Of a stretch of 64,000 nucleotides of DNA, positions 8,709-17,706 are shown piece by piece (positions within the stretch are counted from its first letter, which is position 1; every line of letters begins with the position of its first letter). A program made the translations under genes and the position numbers. Source of the DNA: Flavobacteriaceae bacterium (lineage in GTDB: Bacteria > Bacteroidota > Bacteroidia > Flavobacteriales > Flavobacteriaceae); the NCBI GenBank assembly GCA_002691685.1, contig NZIQ01000086.1, positions 7,666 through 71,665 on the forward strand, in the 5' to 3' direction. The notes beneath the pieces are model-generated. The model had not been told where the DNA came from and did not search any database. It saw only the letters and a program-made list of their open reading frames with translations.

Positions 8709-9401
8709 ATGAAATTAAAAACTATTATTGTTGATGATTCAACTATGCAGAGAATGGCGATTTCCAAACTCGTAAGCAAACACCCACAATTGAATCTAAT
8801 TGCAGAGTACAGCAATGCAATTGAAGCTAGGAATGCGCTTAAAAATTATGAAATCGACCTTATATTCTTGGATATTGAAATGCCCATAATCAATGGTTTC
8901 GATTTATTAGAGGCTCTCGACAACCCACCGCAGGTCGTTTTAATTACTGGTAAAACAGATTATGCTTTAAAGGCATTTGATTATGACGTAACCGACTACC
9001 TGCACAAACCAATAACTCCAACTCGCTTTGATGCCTCCGTTCGAAGAGTAATGAGTCGAGTGCAAAGCAATACGATTAACGAAGAAAATGAAGAACACAT
9101 TTTTGTCAAAAGTAACTTGAAGAAAAAGAAAGTTTTCTTAAATCAAATCAAATGGGTTGAAGCCTTAGGTGATTACATTAAGTTAGTAACCGACGAATCA
9201 AACGTGGTCATCCTCTCAACAATGAAATCTTTTGAAAGACAACTGCCGGAAGATAAATTTCTTAGAATTCACAAATCTTACATTGTCAACCTAGACCGAA
9301 TTCAACGCTTCAATTCTAAAAATGTCGAGATTGAAAATCACTCAATACCATTGAGTAGAAACAAAAAAGTCGCCTTAACCGAAGCACTGACAAGCATTTA
9401 A
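8709..9401 (+). CDS. LytTR-type response regulator
   Basis: A 230-residue two-domain regulator. The receiver domain (about 1-120) has the acidic pair Asp9-Asp10, the phospho-acceptor Asp55 in LIFLDIEMP and the Lys in DYLHKPI. The LytTR DNA-binding domain (about 135-230) shows KKKVFLNQIKWVEALGDYIKLV and FLRIHKSYIVNLDRIQ. Such proteins pair with LytS-type kinases; none is adjacent, so it is an orphan here. The stop interlocks with that of priA over four bases (TTAA, 9398-9401). Confidence 0.93.
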   Translation: MKLKTIIVDDSTMQRMAISKLVSKHPQLNLIAEYSNAIEARNALKNYEIDLIFLDIEMPIINGFDLLEALDNPPQVVLITGKTDYALKAFDYDVTDYLHKPITPTRFDASVRRVMSRVQSNTINEENEEHIFVKSNLKKKKVFLNQIKWVEALGDYIKLVTDESNVVILSTMKSFERQLPEDKFLRIHKSYIVNLDRIQRFNSKNVEIENHSIPLSRNKKVALTEALTSI

Positions 9402-11842
9402 ATATGATCTATGTGATACGCTAAACGAACACCTTGAAACGTTCCAACAGCGTTAAAAGAATTTTCCATTCTCTTGAGTTGCTTGCGAAGATGCAGTGAG
9501 TTTCGATCTGTCTGTATCTTAATTACAATATTCTGCAAATACCAGTTTCTAATGCGACTAACCACTGGAGCCTGCGGCCCCAGGATCTTTATACCTGGAA
9601 TTCGTTTATAGGCAGAAACGAGATATTGAGCAGCTCTAAGGTTAGCTTCAAAATTTTTTGATTTTGTTTGAATTCGAATGATTTTGACGTGCGGCGGATA
9701 TTGAAACTGTATGCGCTCATTTAGTTCAGAAGATGTTATCGCATTAAAATTATAATCTACCGCCCATTGAAGTACAGGGTGATGAGGGTCAAAACTTTGT
9801 GCATAAAGCATAGCATCCCCTTCTACTGAATCACTTCGTCCTGCCCTACCGGCTAATTGAATTAATCTTTGAAAGGCCCATTCGTGGGCCCGATAATCCT
9901 GATAAAACAAAAGTTGATCAACATTGACCACGGCTACCAATCCTACATTTAAAAAATCAATCCCTCGACTTAAAACCTGTGTACCCACAAGCATGTGAAT
10001 TTCATTTCTGTTGAAGGCTTCAATAATTTTCATTCCAGTATCCTTTCTTGAGCTACTTGAACGATCAAATCGCTCAATAGTATAGTCTGGATAAAGTTCT
10101 TTTAATTGCATTTGAATTTGCTCTACCCCTATACCTTTGTGATCTATTTGATCTGATTTACAGACGGAACAGGTTCGTTTAATTTCCTCTTCAAATCCAC
10201 AATAATGACATATTAAAGCTTGTCGATGTTGATACAGTGTTAATTTTACGTCACAATTTGGACATTCTGGACTATGACCACAGCTGTTACATTGCGTAAA
10301 ACTAGCATAGCCTTTTCTGTTTTGAAAAAAAAGCACTTGATTTCCATTAGCTAAGACCTGATCAACTTTAGACAATAATTCTTTTGAAAATACGCCTTGC
10401 ATTTGTTTCTTCTTATAAGCATTTTTTAAATCAACCAAATAAATACCAGTTCTAGGTCTACGACTATAGGAGATATCTAAACTTACCTTGGCAAATTTGT
10501 TTTGGGTTTCGTCTTTGTGATTCGCCTTCCAAAAAACATCAAAAGAAGGTGTAGCTGTACCTAGTAAAGCAGAAGCATTCATCATTTTAGACAGATATAG
10601 TGCAGCGTCTCGTGCATGATATCTTGGTGAGGGGTCTTGTTGTTTATATGACTGTTCGTGTTCTTCATCTACAACAACTAAACCTAAATTTTTAAAGGGC
10701 AAAAAAATTGAAGATCTCGTTCCGATAACAATAAAGGCTTCATCTGAAGTATTAATGGTTTTCCAAATCTCCACCAACTCAGATGAACTTCTCTTGGAAT
10801 TATAAAGTAAACATTGACTCGGAAAACGCTTTACAAATCTCGAAAATAATTCTGCACAAAGACTCAATTCAGGAGTTAGAATAAGAACGTGTTTTTTGCT
10901 TTGTAGAAAGTGTTCGGCTAACTGCATATAAACAACGCTTTTACCAGAACCAGATACCGCCTGAAATAAAACATTGTGTTTTTGAGCAAAGGCCGAATGG
11001 ATTTTATCGTAAGCAAGTCTCTGTTCCTGAGTTAGTTCAAACAAAAATTCAGTTGCTCTGTCATTAGATAAAATTCTGGATTTTTCAATTTCTTCGATGT
11101 AGAATATATTTTTCTTAACCAGTTGCTTCAAAATAGTTCTTGAAGTACCAGCTGCTTTAAGAAGACTTTTAACTGGTATCTGATCAGCATCGCGCCGCAA
11201 CTGAAAAAACGACATTAACAGGCTTCTTTGAGCTGGGGCACGGTGTACCATATCGAGATAAGAAGTAAGTTCTTTTTCATCAGCAAGACCCACAACTTCC
11301 TCAAGTTTAACCTTGTATTTGTCTACAACAATATCTTTTCTTTCTATAAGGTTTTGTTCGATTAATTTTGAAGCAATTTTTATCGGGCTTTTGACCTCTA
11401 AAAACTCTGCGATATCGCCTAAACTAAGCTCAGTCTTTTCAAGAGCTTCACACAATAAATATGATTTTTCATCAAGTTGACTTTGTATACGCCAATCTGG
11501 GTTTTTCAACCTGATGATGGTTTGATTCTCTAACAATAAAGCAGATGGCAAAGCCGCTTTCATCACCTCACCAATTGTACTCATGTAATATTGAGCAATC
11601 CACAACCAAAACTGCATATGTACAACATCTACGATAGGTTCGGTATCGATACTATTTTCAATGCTTTTTATCTCATAATCAGGTTTTTGCTTGTGAACCT
11701 TGGTTACTAAGGCCGTATACCGTTTGTGTCTTCCAAAGGAAACCTCAACGCGACACCCTACTTGCAGCTGTTTATCTTCAATGGCATAAGTATAGGTTCG
11801 GTCAAGAGCTAAGGGAAGAATTACTTCAACATATCTGCTCAT
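9398..11842 (-). CDS. priA: Primosomal replication restart helicase PriA
   Basis: An 814-residue helicase that reloads the replisome at collapsed forks. It has the N-terminal 3'-DNA-end-binding domain (VEVILPLALDRTYTYAI), a Walker A variant AVSGSGKSVVY, the DEEH box with the aromatic-rich loop (VVDEEHEQSYKQQDPSPRYHARD), and the zinc-binding Cys pairs CNSCGHSPECPNC, CHYC and CSVC near residues 525-570. Helicase motifs V-VI follow (VGTQVLSRGIDF, QLAGRAGRSD). It starts 12 bases after the YihY-family stop, so the two are probably co-transcribed. Confidence 0.97.
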   Translation of the reverse strand: MSRYVEVILPLALDRTYTYAIEDKQLQVGCRVEVSFGRHKRYTALVTKVHKQKPDYEIKSIENSIDTEPIVDVVHMQFWLWIAQYYMSTIGEVMKAALPSALLLENQTIIRLKNPDWRIQSQLDEKSYLLCEALEKTELSLGDIAEFLEVKSPIKIASKLIEQNLIERKDIVVDKYKVKLEEVVGLADEKELTSYLDMVHRAPAQRSLLMSFFQLRRDADQIPVKSLLKAAGTSRTILKQLVKKNIFYIEEIEKSRILSNDRATEFLFELTQEQRLAYDKIHSAFAQKHNVLFQAVSGSGKSVVYMQLAEHFLQSKKHVLILTPELSLCAELFSRFVKRFPSQCLLYNSKRSSSELVEIWKTINTSDEAFIVIGTRSSIFLPFKNLGLVVVDEEHEQSYKQQDPSPRYHARDAALYLSKMMNASALLGTATPSFDVFWKANHKDETQNKFAKVSLDISYSRRPRTGIYLVDLKNAYKKKQMQGVFSKELLSKVDQVLANGNQVLFFQNRKGYASFTQCNSCGHSPECPNCDVKLTLYQHRQALICHYCGFEEEIKRTCSVCKSDQIDHKGIGVEQIQMQLKELYPDYTIERFDRSSSSRKDTGMKIIEAFNRNEIHMLVGTQVLSRGIDFLNVGLVAVVNVDQLLFYQDYRAHEWAFQRLIQLAGRAGRSDSVEGDAMLYAQSFDPHHPVLQWAVDYNFNAITSSELNERIQFQYPPHVKIIRIQTKSKNFEANLRAAQYLVSAYKRIPGIKILGPQAPVVSRIRNWYLQNIVIKIQTDRNSLHLRKQLKRMENSFNAVGTFQGVRLAYHIDHI

Positions 11843-11853
11843 ACTCCTTTAAA

Positions 11854-12828
11854 TCAAATAGTTGTAGATTTATTAGCACTTCGTTTTAAACTTGTCAATG
11901 AGGCGTTTAACTCAAACCCTAAAAGCAAGACATTGGAATTAAGCCAAATAAAAAGCATTAAAATCAAAAGACCTCCTAAAGCTCCATAAAGTTCATTGTA
12001 AGAAGCAAATTTTTCGACATAGACTCCAAATCCCCATGAAGTAAAATAAAACAAAATAGTAGTCATAAGTGCACCAGGTGAAAAGAAACGGATTTTTCTA
12101 CCCTCAACTGTACCAAAAAAATACAATAATGAGATTGCAAAGTAAGTCGATCCGGCAAAAAAGAAATTTTTGGCGAGCACATCCCAGAAATTAATCTGAT
12201 ACTCTTCATTCACCCCTAGTTCTGTAAAATAGTTCGTAGCCTGCTTCACAAAATAGAATTCAACATAGAAAAAAGTGATGGCGGATATAATAACGAGTAA
12301 TGATAAGATCAAACCTACCATTAAGGCATAGGCGTATTGTTTCAAAAAGCTTCGACTCAAAGCCACGTGATACGAATACTCAAAGCCACTAAATATGGCA
12401 TTTACACCATTGGCCACCAAAAAAATAGAGAGCATAAAAGAGGATGAGAGTACCCCCCCTTTTTTCTGATCTTTGAGTTGAGCATAAATATCTCCAAAAT
12501 ATTCACTCGTTGCATCCGGCAAAAAAGACTCTAAAAAAAGTAAAAACTGCAAATCAAAATCTTGATTTTCCAATTTTATTAGTGGTATCAAATAAGGAAA
12601 AAGGGTGATTAGAAAAATTAATAGAGGAAAAAGCGCCATAAATAAACTAAATGCGATAGAACTCGCGCGAGACGACAAGGCTCCTCTCATAATACCTATA
12701 GTGTACAATTCGAGAAGTGTATATATTGATAACCCTTCAAATCCAGGCAGTTTCATTTTTTTTAAAAATGAAAACAATTCCTTGACATAAGGCCACTGAT
12801 CAAATGGTTTTTTCCAAAACTCTCTCAC
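11854..12828 (-). CDS. YihY/BrkB-family inner-membrane protein
   Basis: A 324-residue protein with about six membrane segments and the family pattern RASSIAFSLFMALFPLLIFLITLFPYL near residues 57-83 and LYGALGGLLILMLFIWLNSNVLLLGFELNA near the C-terminus. The family was once annotated as RNase BN, wrongly, and its function remains unclear. The chosen start is a GTG at 12828, giving MREFWKKPF. It precedes priA on the same strand. A TAAATTTG -7-like element lies about 90 bases upstream (12916-12923, minus), without a clear -33 box. Confidence 0.88.
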   Translation of the reverse strand: MREFWKKPFDQWPYVKELFSFLKKMKLPGFEGLSIYTLLELYTIGIMRGALSSRASSIAFSLFMALFPLLIFLITLFPYLIPLIKLENQDFDLQFLLFLESFLPDATSEYFGDIYAQLKDQKKGGVLSSSFMLSIFLVANGVNAIFSGFEYSYHVALSRSFLKQYAYALMVGLILSLLVIISAITFFYVEFYFVKQATNYFTELGVNEEYQINFWDVLAKNFFFAGSTYFAISLLYFFGTVEGRKIRFFSPGALMTTILFYFTSWGFGVYVEKFASYNELYGALGGLLILMLFIWLNSNVLLLGFELNASLTSLKRSANKSTTI

Positions 12829-13074
12829 TATTGTTGGAATTTAATTCTATTACTGTAATACGTCGAAATCACCTCACGCGTTTCAATCGAAATACTATGC
12901 ACTCGTTACGCTTTACAAATTTAGAGAACATAAGCATTCTTTTGGTGCTCATTTCCACCTATTTCACTATTTTAAAGTTGAATTGAAGAAATATGATTCT
13001 ATTCCAAGCACAACATAGTAGCCAATTGCTTTACCTTTAAGTCATAATTGCATATCTAATTTCACCTTTACCCT

Positions 13075-13082
13075 TAACTTTG
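13075..13082 (+). promoter_or_regulatory. -7 element of a Bacteroidota promoter before rlmH
   Basis: TAACTTTG matches TAnnTTTG exactly and ends only seven bases before the rlmH ATG. If used, transcription would begin at or next to the start codon, giving a leaderless or nearly leaderless mRNA. No TTTG lies at the ideal 19-base spacing; a TTG at 13048-13050 is 24 bases away. Confidence 0.45.
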
Positions 13083-13089
13083 AAATCAA

Positions 13090-13557
13090 ATGAAAATCAG
13101 CATATTAGCTATTGGCAGAACCGATGAAGACGCCATAAAGACATTGATAGACAAATACAGTAAACGGCTTGGGAGGTTTTGTCAATTTGAATTTAAGACA
13201 CTAGCAGATGTAAATAGAAAACAACCTGTTGAACAACAAAAGAAAAAAGAAGCTGAACTTTTTTTAAGGCATATTAAAAAGAATCAACTCATCATTTTAC
13301 TCGATGAAAAAGGAAAAATGTTTTCTTCCATTGAATTTTCTAAGTGGATTGCGAAGAAAGGTGTTCAGAGTGAGAGCAGTCTAATATTTTTAATTGGTGG
13401 TCCTTATGGCTTTGATAACAGCATTTATCAACTAAATCACGAAAAAGTAGCCCTTTCCAAAATGACTTTTTCTCATCAAATGGTAAGACCTTTTATCATA
13501 GAACAAATTTACAGGGCATTCAGTATCATAAACCGTTTGCCATATCACCATCATTAA
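13090..13557 (+). CDS. rlmH: 23S rRNA m3-pseudouridine1915 methyltransferase
   Basis: A 155-residue SPOUT-class methyltransferase acting on helix 69 of 23S rRNA. Family motifs are visible: MKISILAIGRTDED at the N-terminus, LIILLDEKGKMFSSIEFSKWI, the SAM-binding FLIGGPYGFDNSIYQ knot, LALSKMTFSHQMVR-like sequence and the C-terminal EQIYRAFSIINRLPYHH. The length equals that of E. coli RlmH. The gene is convergent with the SerB-SerA gene, with only three bases between the stops. Confidence 0.97.
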   Translation: MKISILAIGRTDEDAIKTLIDKYSKRLGRFCQFEFKTLADVNRKQPVEQQKKKEAELFLRHIKKNQLIILLDEKGKMFSSIEFSKWIAKKGVQSESSLIFLIGGPYGFDNSIYQLNHEKVALSKMTFSHQMVRPFIIEQIYRAFSIINRLPYHHH

Positions 13558-13560
13558 TGA

Positions 13561-15444
13561 CTAATACAATATTCTAAGCTTAATGGTGTGTCTAATTTCT
13601 TTTAACGCACCAATTACTTTTTCGTCATAGGAGTTACTGATATCTGTAATCACATAACCAACTTCGTTATCAGTTGACAAATATTGTCCAGATATATTTA
13701 GTCCATACGAAGCCAAAACATTGTTTATTTCGGCCATAACACCAGGTACATTTTTGTGAATATGTAAAAATCGGTGGGCATTATCTTGTTTCGGTAATCG
13801 GATATTAGGAAAATTTACAGCATCTACTGTACTTCCTGAGTTAATATAACCCATGATTTTTCGTGGCACAAAATCTGCAATGTCTTTTTGAGCTTCAAAT
13901 GTACTTCCTCCGATGTGAGGTGTTAAAATCACATTAGATAAACCTACCAAAGAATGATTGTAATTTCCGTTGGCAAGAGGCTCTACAGGAAAAACATCCA
14001 GAGCAGCACCTGCTAAATGCTCACTTCTTAGAACCTGTTCAAGGGCATCAACATCCACAACAAATCCTCTAGAGAGGTTGATTAAAAAAGATCCCTTTTT
14101 CATCATTTTGAGTTCTCTCGCCCCGATTAACTTATCGTTATTTTTATTGTCGTCAACATGAAGACTCACAACATCTGATTCTTTTAAAATTTGCTCCATA
14201 CTATTACATTTCACCGCATTCCCAATAGCTAATTGGTCATCGATATCGTAAAAGTACACTCTCATTCCAATAGCTTCTGCCAATACAGATAACTGTTTAC
14301 CTATATTTCCATAACCTATAATTCCCAGCTTTTTATGTCGAATTTCTTGAGCACCTTTTGCCGTTTTATTCCATTTCTTTTGATGCATCTCTTGACTTCG
14401 AGGAAAAATAGATCGCATCAACATCACAATTTGACCTATTGCCAATTCCACTACAGAACGCGTATTGCTGTAAGGAGCATTAAAAACAGTAACACCTCTC
14501 TCTTTACAAGCTTCTAAATCAATTTGGGTGGTTCCTATGCAGAACGCACTAACAACGAGTAATTTATCAGCGGCGTCAAGAATTTTTTGAGTCACCTGAG
14601 TTTTCGATCGAATACCCAAAACGTGAACACCTTTGATTTTTTTCAACAGCTCTTCTTCACCGAGGCTTGTGCTGATCAATTCAACACTAAAACCATCTTT
14701 AGACAATCTATTGTAAGCATCTTGATGTATATTTTCAAGAAGTAAAATTTTAATTCTATTTTTTGGGTAAGAAATTTTTCGAGGCAATTTATTGATATAT
14801 AAAAATTCGTCTAAACTATTGGTAATAAAATCGGCATTAACGACTGCTTTTTCACGATTTACATTTTCGGTGTAGGCAAAAAATTTATCCGCTACACCGG
14901 CTTCTCTCATGACATAATCGCTATACCCATCACCTATGACTTGGATTTCTCCAGGTAAATTTAATTGTTTAAGGCAATCTATCTTACCATTGTGTTTCGA
15001 AAGCACATTGGTTTTGTCGAAACCAATAATGTATCCTCTGTCGTCAAAAGTGAAGGTGTTGGCACTAACACACTCAGAAGCAATATCAAAGCGGTCTTCC
15101 ACAATAGGATCAATAAACTCTTTAAAACCACAAGAAATGACCTTAATTTGGTCTTTATGGGATTTAAAAAAATCAATATTTCTATTAAATGACTCTGATA
15201 TTTTTTCTTCTAAACGCGAGATTAATTCCGTAAGGTCATCCCTGTGCGCATTGAGTAATTTAATTCTCCGTTCAAGTGACTCTGTAAATGATATCTCCCC
15301 ATCAATACCTAAATTAGTAATTTGCTTAATATCGTTTATAACCTCGTCTCGTTCAGGTTTATCTTTTAAAACGATTTCTGCAAGAATATCAAGGGCCTCG
15401 ACTTGAGTTATTGTACTGTCGAAATCAAAAATATATGTGGTCAT
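13561..15444 (-). CDS. Fused phosphoserine phosphatase / D-3-phosphoglycerate dehydrogenase
   Basis: A 627-residue fusion of the first and third steps of serine synthesis. Residues 1-210 are a HAD phosphatase with the nucleophile motif DFDST, a conserved Lys region and GDGYSDYVMREAG. Residues about 228-540 are a PHGDH-type dehydrogenase with the NAD fold GIIGYGNIGKQLSVLAEAIGM, the acidic beta-2 end (YFYDID, NAD preference), LHV, INLSRG and the catalytic His in LTPHIGGST. Residues 555-627 form an ACT domain (VPGVMAEINNVLASYGLNI), the usual site of serine feedback. SerC is not in the window. A similar fusion is, as I recall, known in flavobacteria. Confidence 0.92.
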   Translation of the reverse strand: MTTYIFDFDSTITQVEALDILAEIVLKDKPERDEVINDIKQITNLGIDGEISFTESLERRIKLLNAHRDDLTELISRLEEKISESFNRNIDFFKSHKDQIKVISCGFKEFIDPIVEDRFDIASECVSANTFTFDDRGYIIGFDKTNVLSKHNGKIDCLKQLNLPGEIQVIGDGYSDYVMREAGVADKFFAYTENVNREKAVVNADFITNSLDEFLYINKLPRKISYPKNRIKILLLENIHQDAYNRLSKDGFSVELISTSLGEEELLKKIKGVHVLGIRSKTQVTQKILDAADKLLVVSAFCIGTTQIDLEACKERGVTVFNAPYSNTRSVVELAIGQIVMLMRSIFPRSQEMHQKKWNKTAKGAQEIRHKKLGIIGYGNIGKQLSVLAEAIGMRVYFYDIDDQLAIGNAVKCNSMEQILKESDVVSLHVDDNKNNDKLIGARELKMMKKGSFLINLSRGFVVDVDALEQVLRSEHLAGAALDVFPVEPLANGNYNHSLVGLSNVILTPHIGGSTFEAQKDIADFVPRKIMGYINSGSTVDAVNFPNIRLPKQDNAHRFLHIHKNVPGVMAEINNVLASYGLNISGQYLSTDNEVGYVITDISNSYDEKVIGALKEIRHTIKLRILY

Positions 15445-15504
15445 TATCTAGTGTGCTTCGAATGGGTTATATTCTCGAGCACAAATGTACCAAATCAAAA
15501 GCAT

Positions 15505-16878
15505 TTATTTCGTTCCGAAATAATGACTTTTAAAAATTGTATCTGCTGAATTTTCTCCCTGATTTGAGTCCTTTTTCTCCTGAACATCTTCTGAATTATT
15601 CTCCACTTGAGCTTCTTCTTTATTGACTTCATATGACGCCAAATAAGCCTTTTCTGTGTCACTCAATTTTTGAGATGTCATTTCTTGTCCTACCTCTTTA
15701 ATCAAAGATTTTAACTCTTCAATATTTGGTTGAGCTAATTCTAAAGGTTTTTGCTCTTTTTTTGATTGCTCAAATTTTTCTTCAATTTGAGATTTGAATG
15801 TCAAAAAGTCCTTCTCCAAAGATTCGTATTTCTGTTGCCATAAAACAGCTTCTTCTGTGATGTTTGAAGCTTCAACTTCAGAAAGATCTGAAGAAATGGA
15901 ATCTTCTTGAGTTTCTGCTTCTGTCGATATGGTTTCTTCAGAACCTTTGTCTTGAGTTTCTACTTCAACACTTTCAGCAACTTCTTCTGGAGTATCCTCT
16001 TTGGTCTCCTCTGTTGCAGACTCACTTAATGATGTCTCTTTAACTAAAGAAACCTCTTTGTCTGTGTGCTCATCCTTTTCATCATTATTTAGGTGCACAT
16101 CCGTTTGTGATATCTGTTCTTCTTCTATTGCTTTGCTTTCAGAAGTTTCCTTGGCATTTTCCTTTTCTGTTCCTTTGAGAACACTGACTTTAAAGTCTTG
16201 GTATTCCTCTTGGAGTAACGTATATCTATTTGCCCAATCTTGTCTATTGTCCTCAGCATTTTTTTTGTACTGATCAAATTCTTCAAACAACAAATCGTGT
16301 TTCACCTTCCAACCTTTGTTCTGAGATGAATCGTCAGCGAGATGGACATTGAACTGATCTAACTCATTTTGAAGTTTTCCATTTTCCTTTTCCAATTCTA
16401 GAAGTTTGTGATTTTCATGTGCTTTAAATGAAGTCAATTCAGAATTCAGGGCATTGTATTTTTCAGCCCATAGCGCAAGTTCTTTATCCTTATTGCTGAA
16501 TTGGGTGTCTTTATTAAGGTCAATATCCTTAATTTTGGCCTCAAGAGAGGTCTTGAGTTTTGTTTTTTCTTCTTCTGCTTTTAACTTATACAATTCCAAA
16601 GCCTCTTTCATCAACTTCAACTCATCTCCTGCCTCAGTACTGATTTTCTTATATTTGTTTGCGTCTTCTTCGAGCTGAAGGTGATCTCTTTGCAAGGCCT
16701 CATAACTCGATCTCAATGGTATAAAAGATTCTCTTTTTAATTTGTTGAATTTACTCTTGACAATAGCCGCTTTAATTTGCCCTATCATTAAGCCCACAAA
16801 AAATAAGATTATGGCTGCACTAAAAATTGTAATTCCACCTTGGGTTGAGAGTAACTCTTGAATATCGAATTCTAACAT
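15505..16878 (-). CDS. Membrane-anchored coiled-coil protein with four Trp repeats
   Basis: The ORF track starts at 16914, but MLEFDIQELLSTQGG at the ATG 16878 is the more natural start. One membrane helix (ITIFSAAIILFFVGLMIGQI) is followed by long charged coiled coil. In track numbering, a 16-residue unit recurs at 149, 202, 227 and 359: WAEKYNALNSELTSFK, WKVKHDLLFEEFDQYK, WANRYTLLQEEYQDFK and WQQKYESLEKDFLTFK. A strongly acidic low-complexity stretch (about 250-350) separates copies three and four. I do not recognise the family; an envelope scaffold or tether is a guess. It is divergent from rdgB and upstream of the serine gene on the same strand. Confidence 0.75.
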   Translation of the reverse strand: MLEFDIQELLSTQGGITIFSAAIILFFVGLMIGQIKAAIVKSKFNKLKRESFIPLRSSYEALQRDHLQLEEDANKYKKISTEAGDELKLMKEALELYKLKAEEEKTKLKTSLEAKIKDIDLNKDTQFSNKDKELALWAEKYNALNSELTSFKAHENHKLLELEKENGKLQNELDQFNVHLADDSSQNKGWKVKHDLLFEEFDQYKKNAEDNRQDWANRYTLLQEEYQDFKVSVLKGTEKENAKETSESKAIEEEQISQTDVHLNNDEKDEHTDKEVSLVKETSLSESATEETKEDTPEEVAESVEVETQDKGSEETISTEAETQEDSISSDLSEVEASNITEEAVLWQQKYESLEKDFLTFKSQIEEKFEQSKKEQKPLELAQPNIEELKSLIKEVGQEMTSQKLSDTEKAYLASYEVNKEEAQVENNSEDVQEKKDSNQGENSADTIFKSHYFGTK

Positions 16879-17022
16879 GATTATATTGGTATTTACTCTA
16901 ATATAGACTGACAATTTATTGTTTAATAATTGAGTTTAGGATTTTAGATTAAAAGACAAAAAGCACGACGAAATTCAACATTAAAAAAAAGTATTTTCGA
17001 TGTATAATCTCATTCCTAATTT

Positions 17023-17598
17023 ATGAAACTCATATTTGCTACACACAATAATAACAAGATTAATGAAATAGCTAAAATCACACCCGAGCATATTGAAGTT
17101 TTAAGTTTAAGCGAAATTGGTTTCAATGAAGAAATTCCCGAGACTGAATTAACCTTAGAAGGAAATGCCAAATTAAAAGTTGATGCCATTCTAAAAAATA
17201 AAAATGTAAATTGTTTTTCTGATGATAGTGGATTATTTGTTGAAGCTCTTAATGGAGACCCTGGTGTTTTTTCAGCAAGGTATTCAGGTGAGCGAGATAC
17301 CGCCATGAATAATGAATTATTGCTCCGTAATATGAAGAGTGTAGAATCTCGATCAGCTTATTACATGAGTGTTTTTTGCCTCTATTTTAAGGGTACTCAT
17401 CATTTTTTTGAAGGTCGTCTTTATGGTGAAATTGCAGACCACCCCAAAGGAAGCAATGGATTTGGGTATGACCCAATTTTTATTCCTAATGGTTATACCT
17501 CAACTTTAGGTGAACTAAGCGAAATAATTAAACTCGAATTATCGCATCGAACCATAGCCTTGAATAAAATGAAAGAATTTCTTGCTTTAAACAGTTGA
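17023..17598 (+). CDS. rdgB: Non-canonical purine NTP pyrophosphatase (RdgB/HAM1)
   Basis: A 191-residue enzyme that hydrolyses dITP and XTP to monophosphates, keeping deaminated purines out of DNA. The N-terminus MKLIFATHNNNKINEIAKI is the family P-loop-like motif, followed by FSDDSGLFVEALNGDPGVFSARYSG and GFGYDPIFIPNGY. The length is typical. Some 145 bases separate it from the divergent coiled-coil gene, where a TATTTTCG element (16992-16999) is a weak -7 candidate. Confidence 0.96.
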   Translation: MKLIFATHNNNKINEIAKITPEHIEVLSLSEIGFNEEIPETELTLEGNAKLKVDAILKNKNVNCFSDDSGLFVEALNGDPGVFSARYSGERDTAMNNELLLRNMKSVESRSAYYMSVFCLYFKGTHHFFEGRLYGEIADHPKGSNGFGYDPIFIPNGYTSTLGELSEIIKLELSHRTIALNKMKEFLALNS

Positions 17599-17706
17599 AA
17601 ACCATTTTATCTGATTGCAAAACATTAGTTTTGTGAAAATTTTCTAGTACGAAAAAGAACTCATATCAATATTCGTTCCCGACTGTGCAGAATGATCTTA
17701 TTTTAA

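Noticed and set aside
12804-12986. 60-residue plus-strand ORF
   Set aside because: It overlaps the start of the YihY-family gene on the opposite strand and has no convincing protein character.
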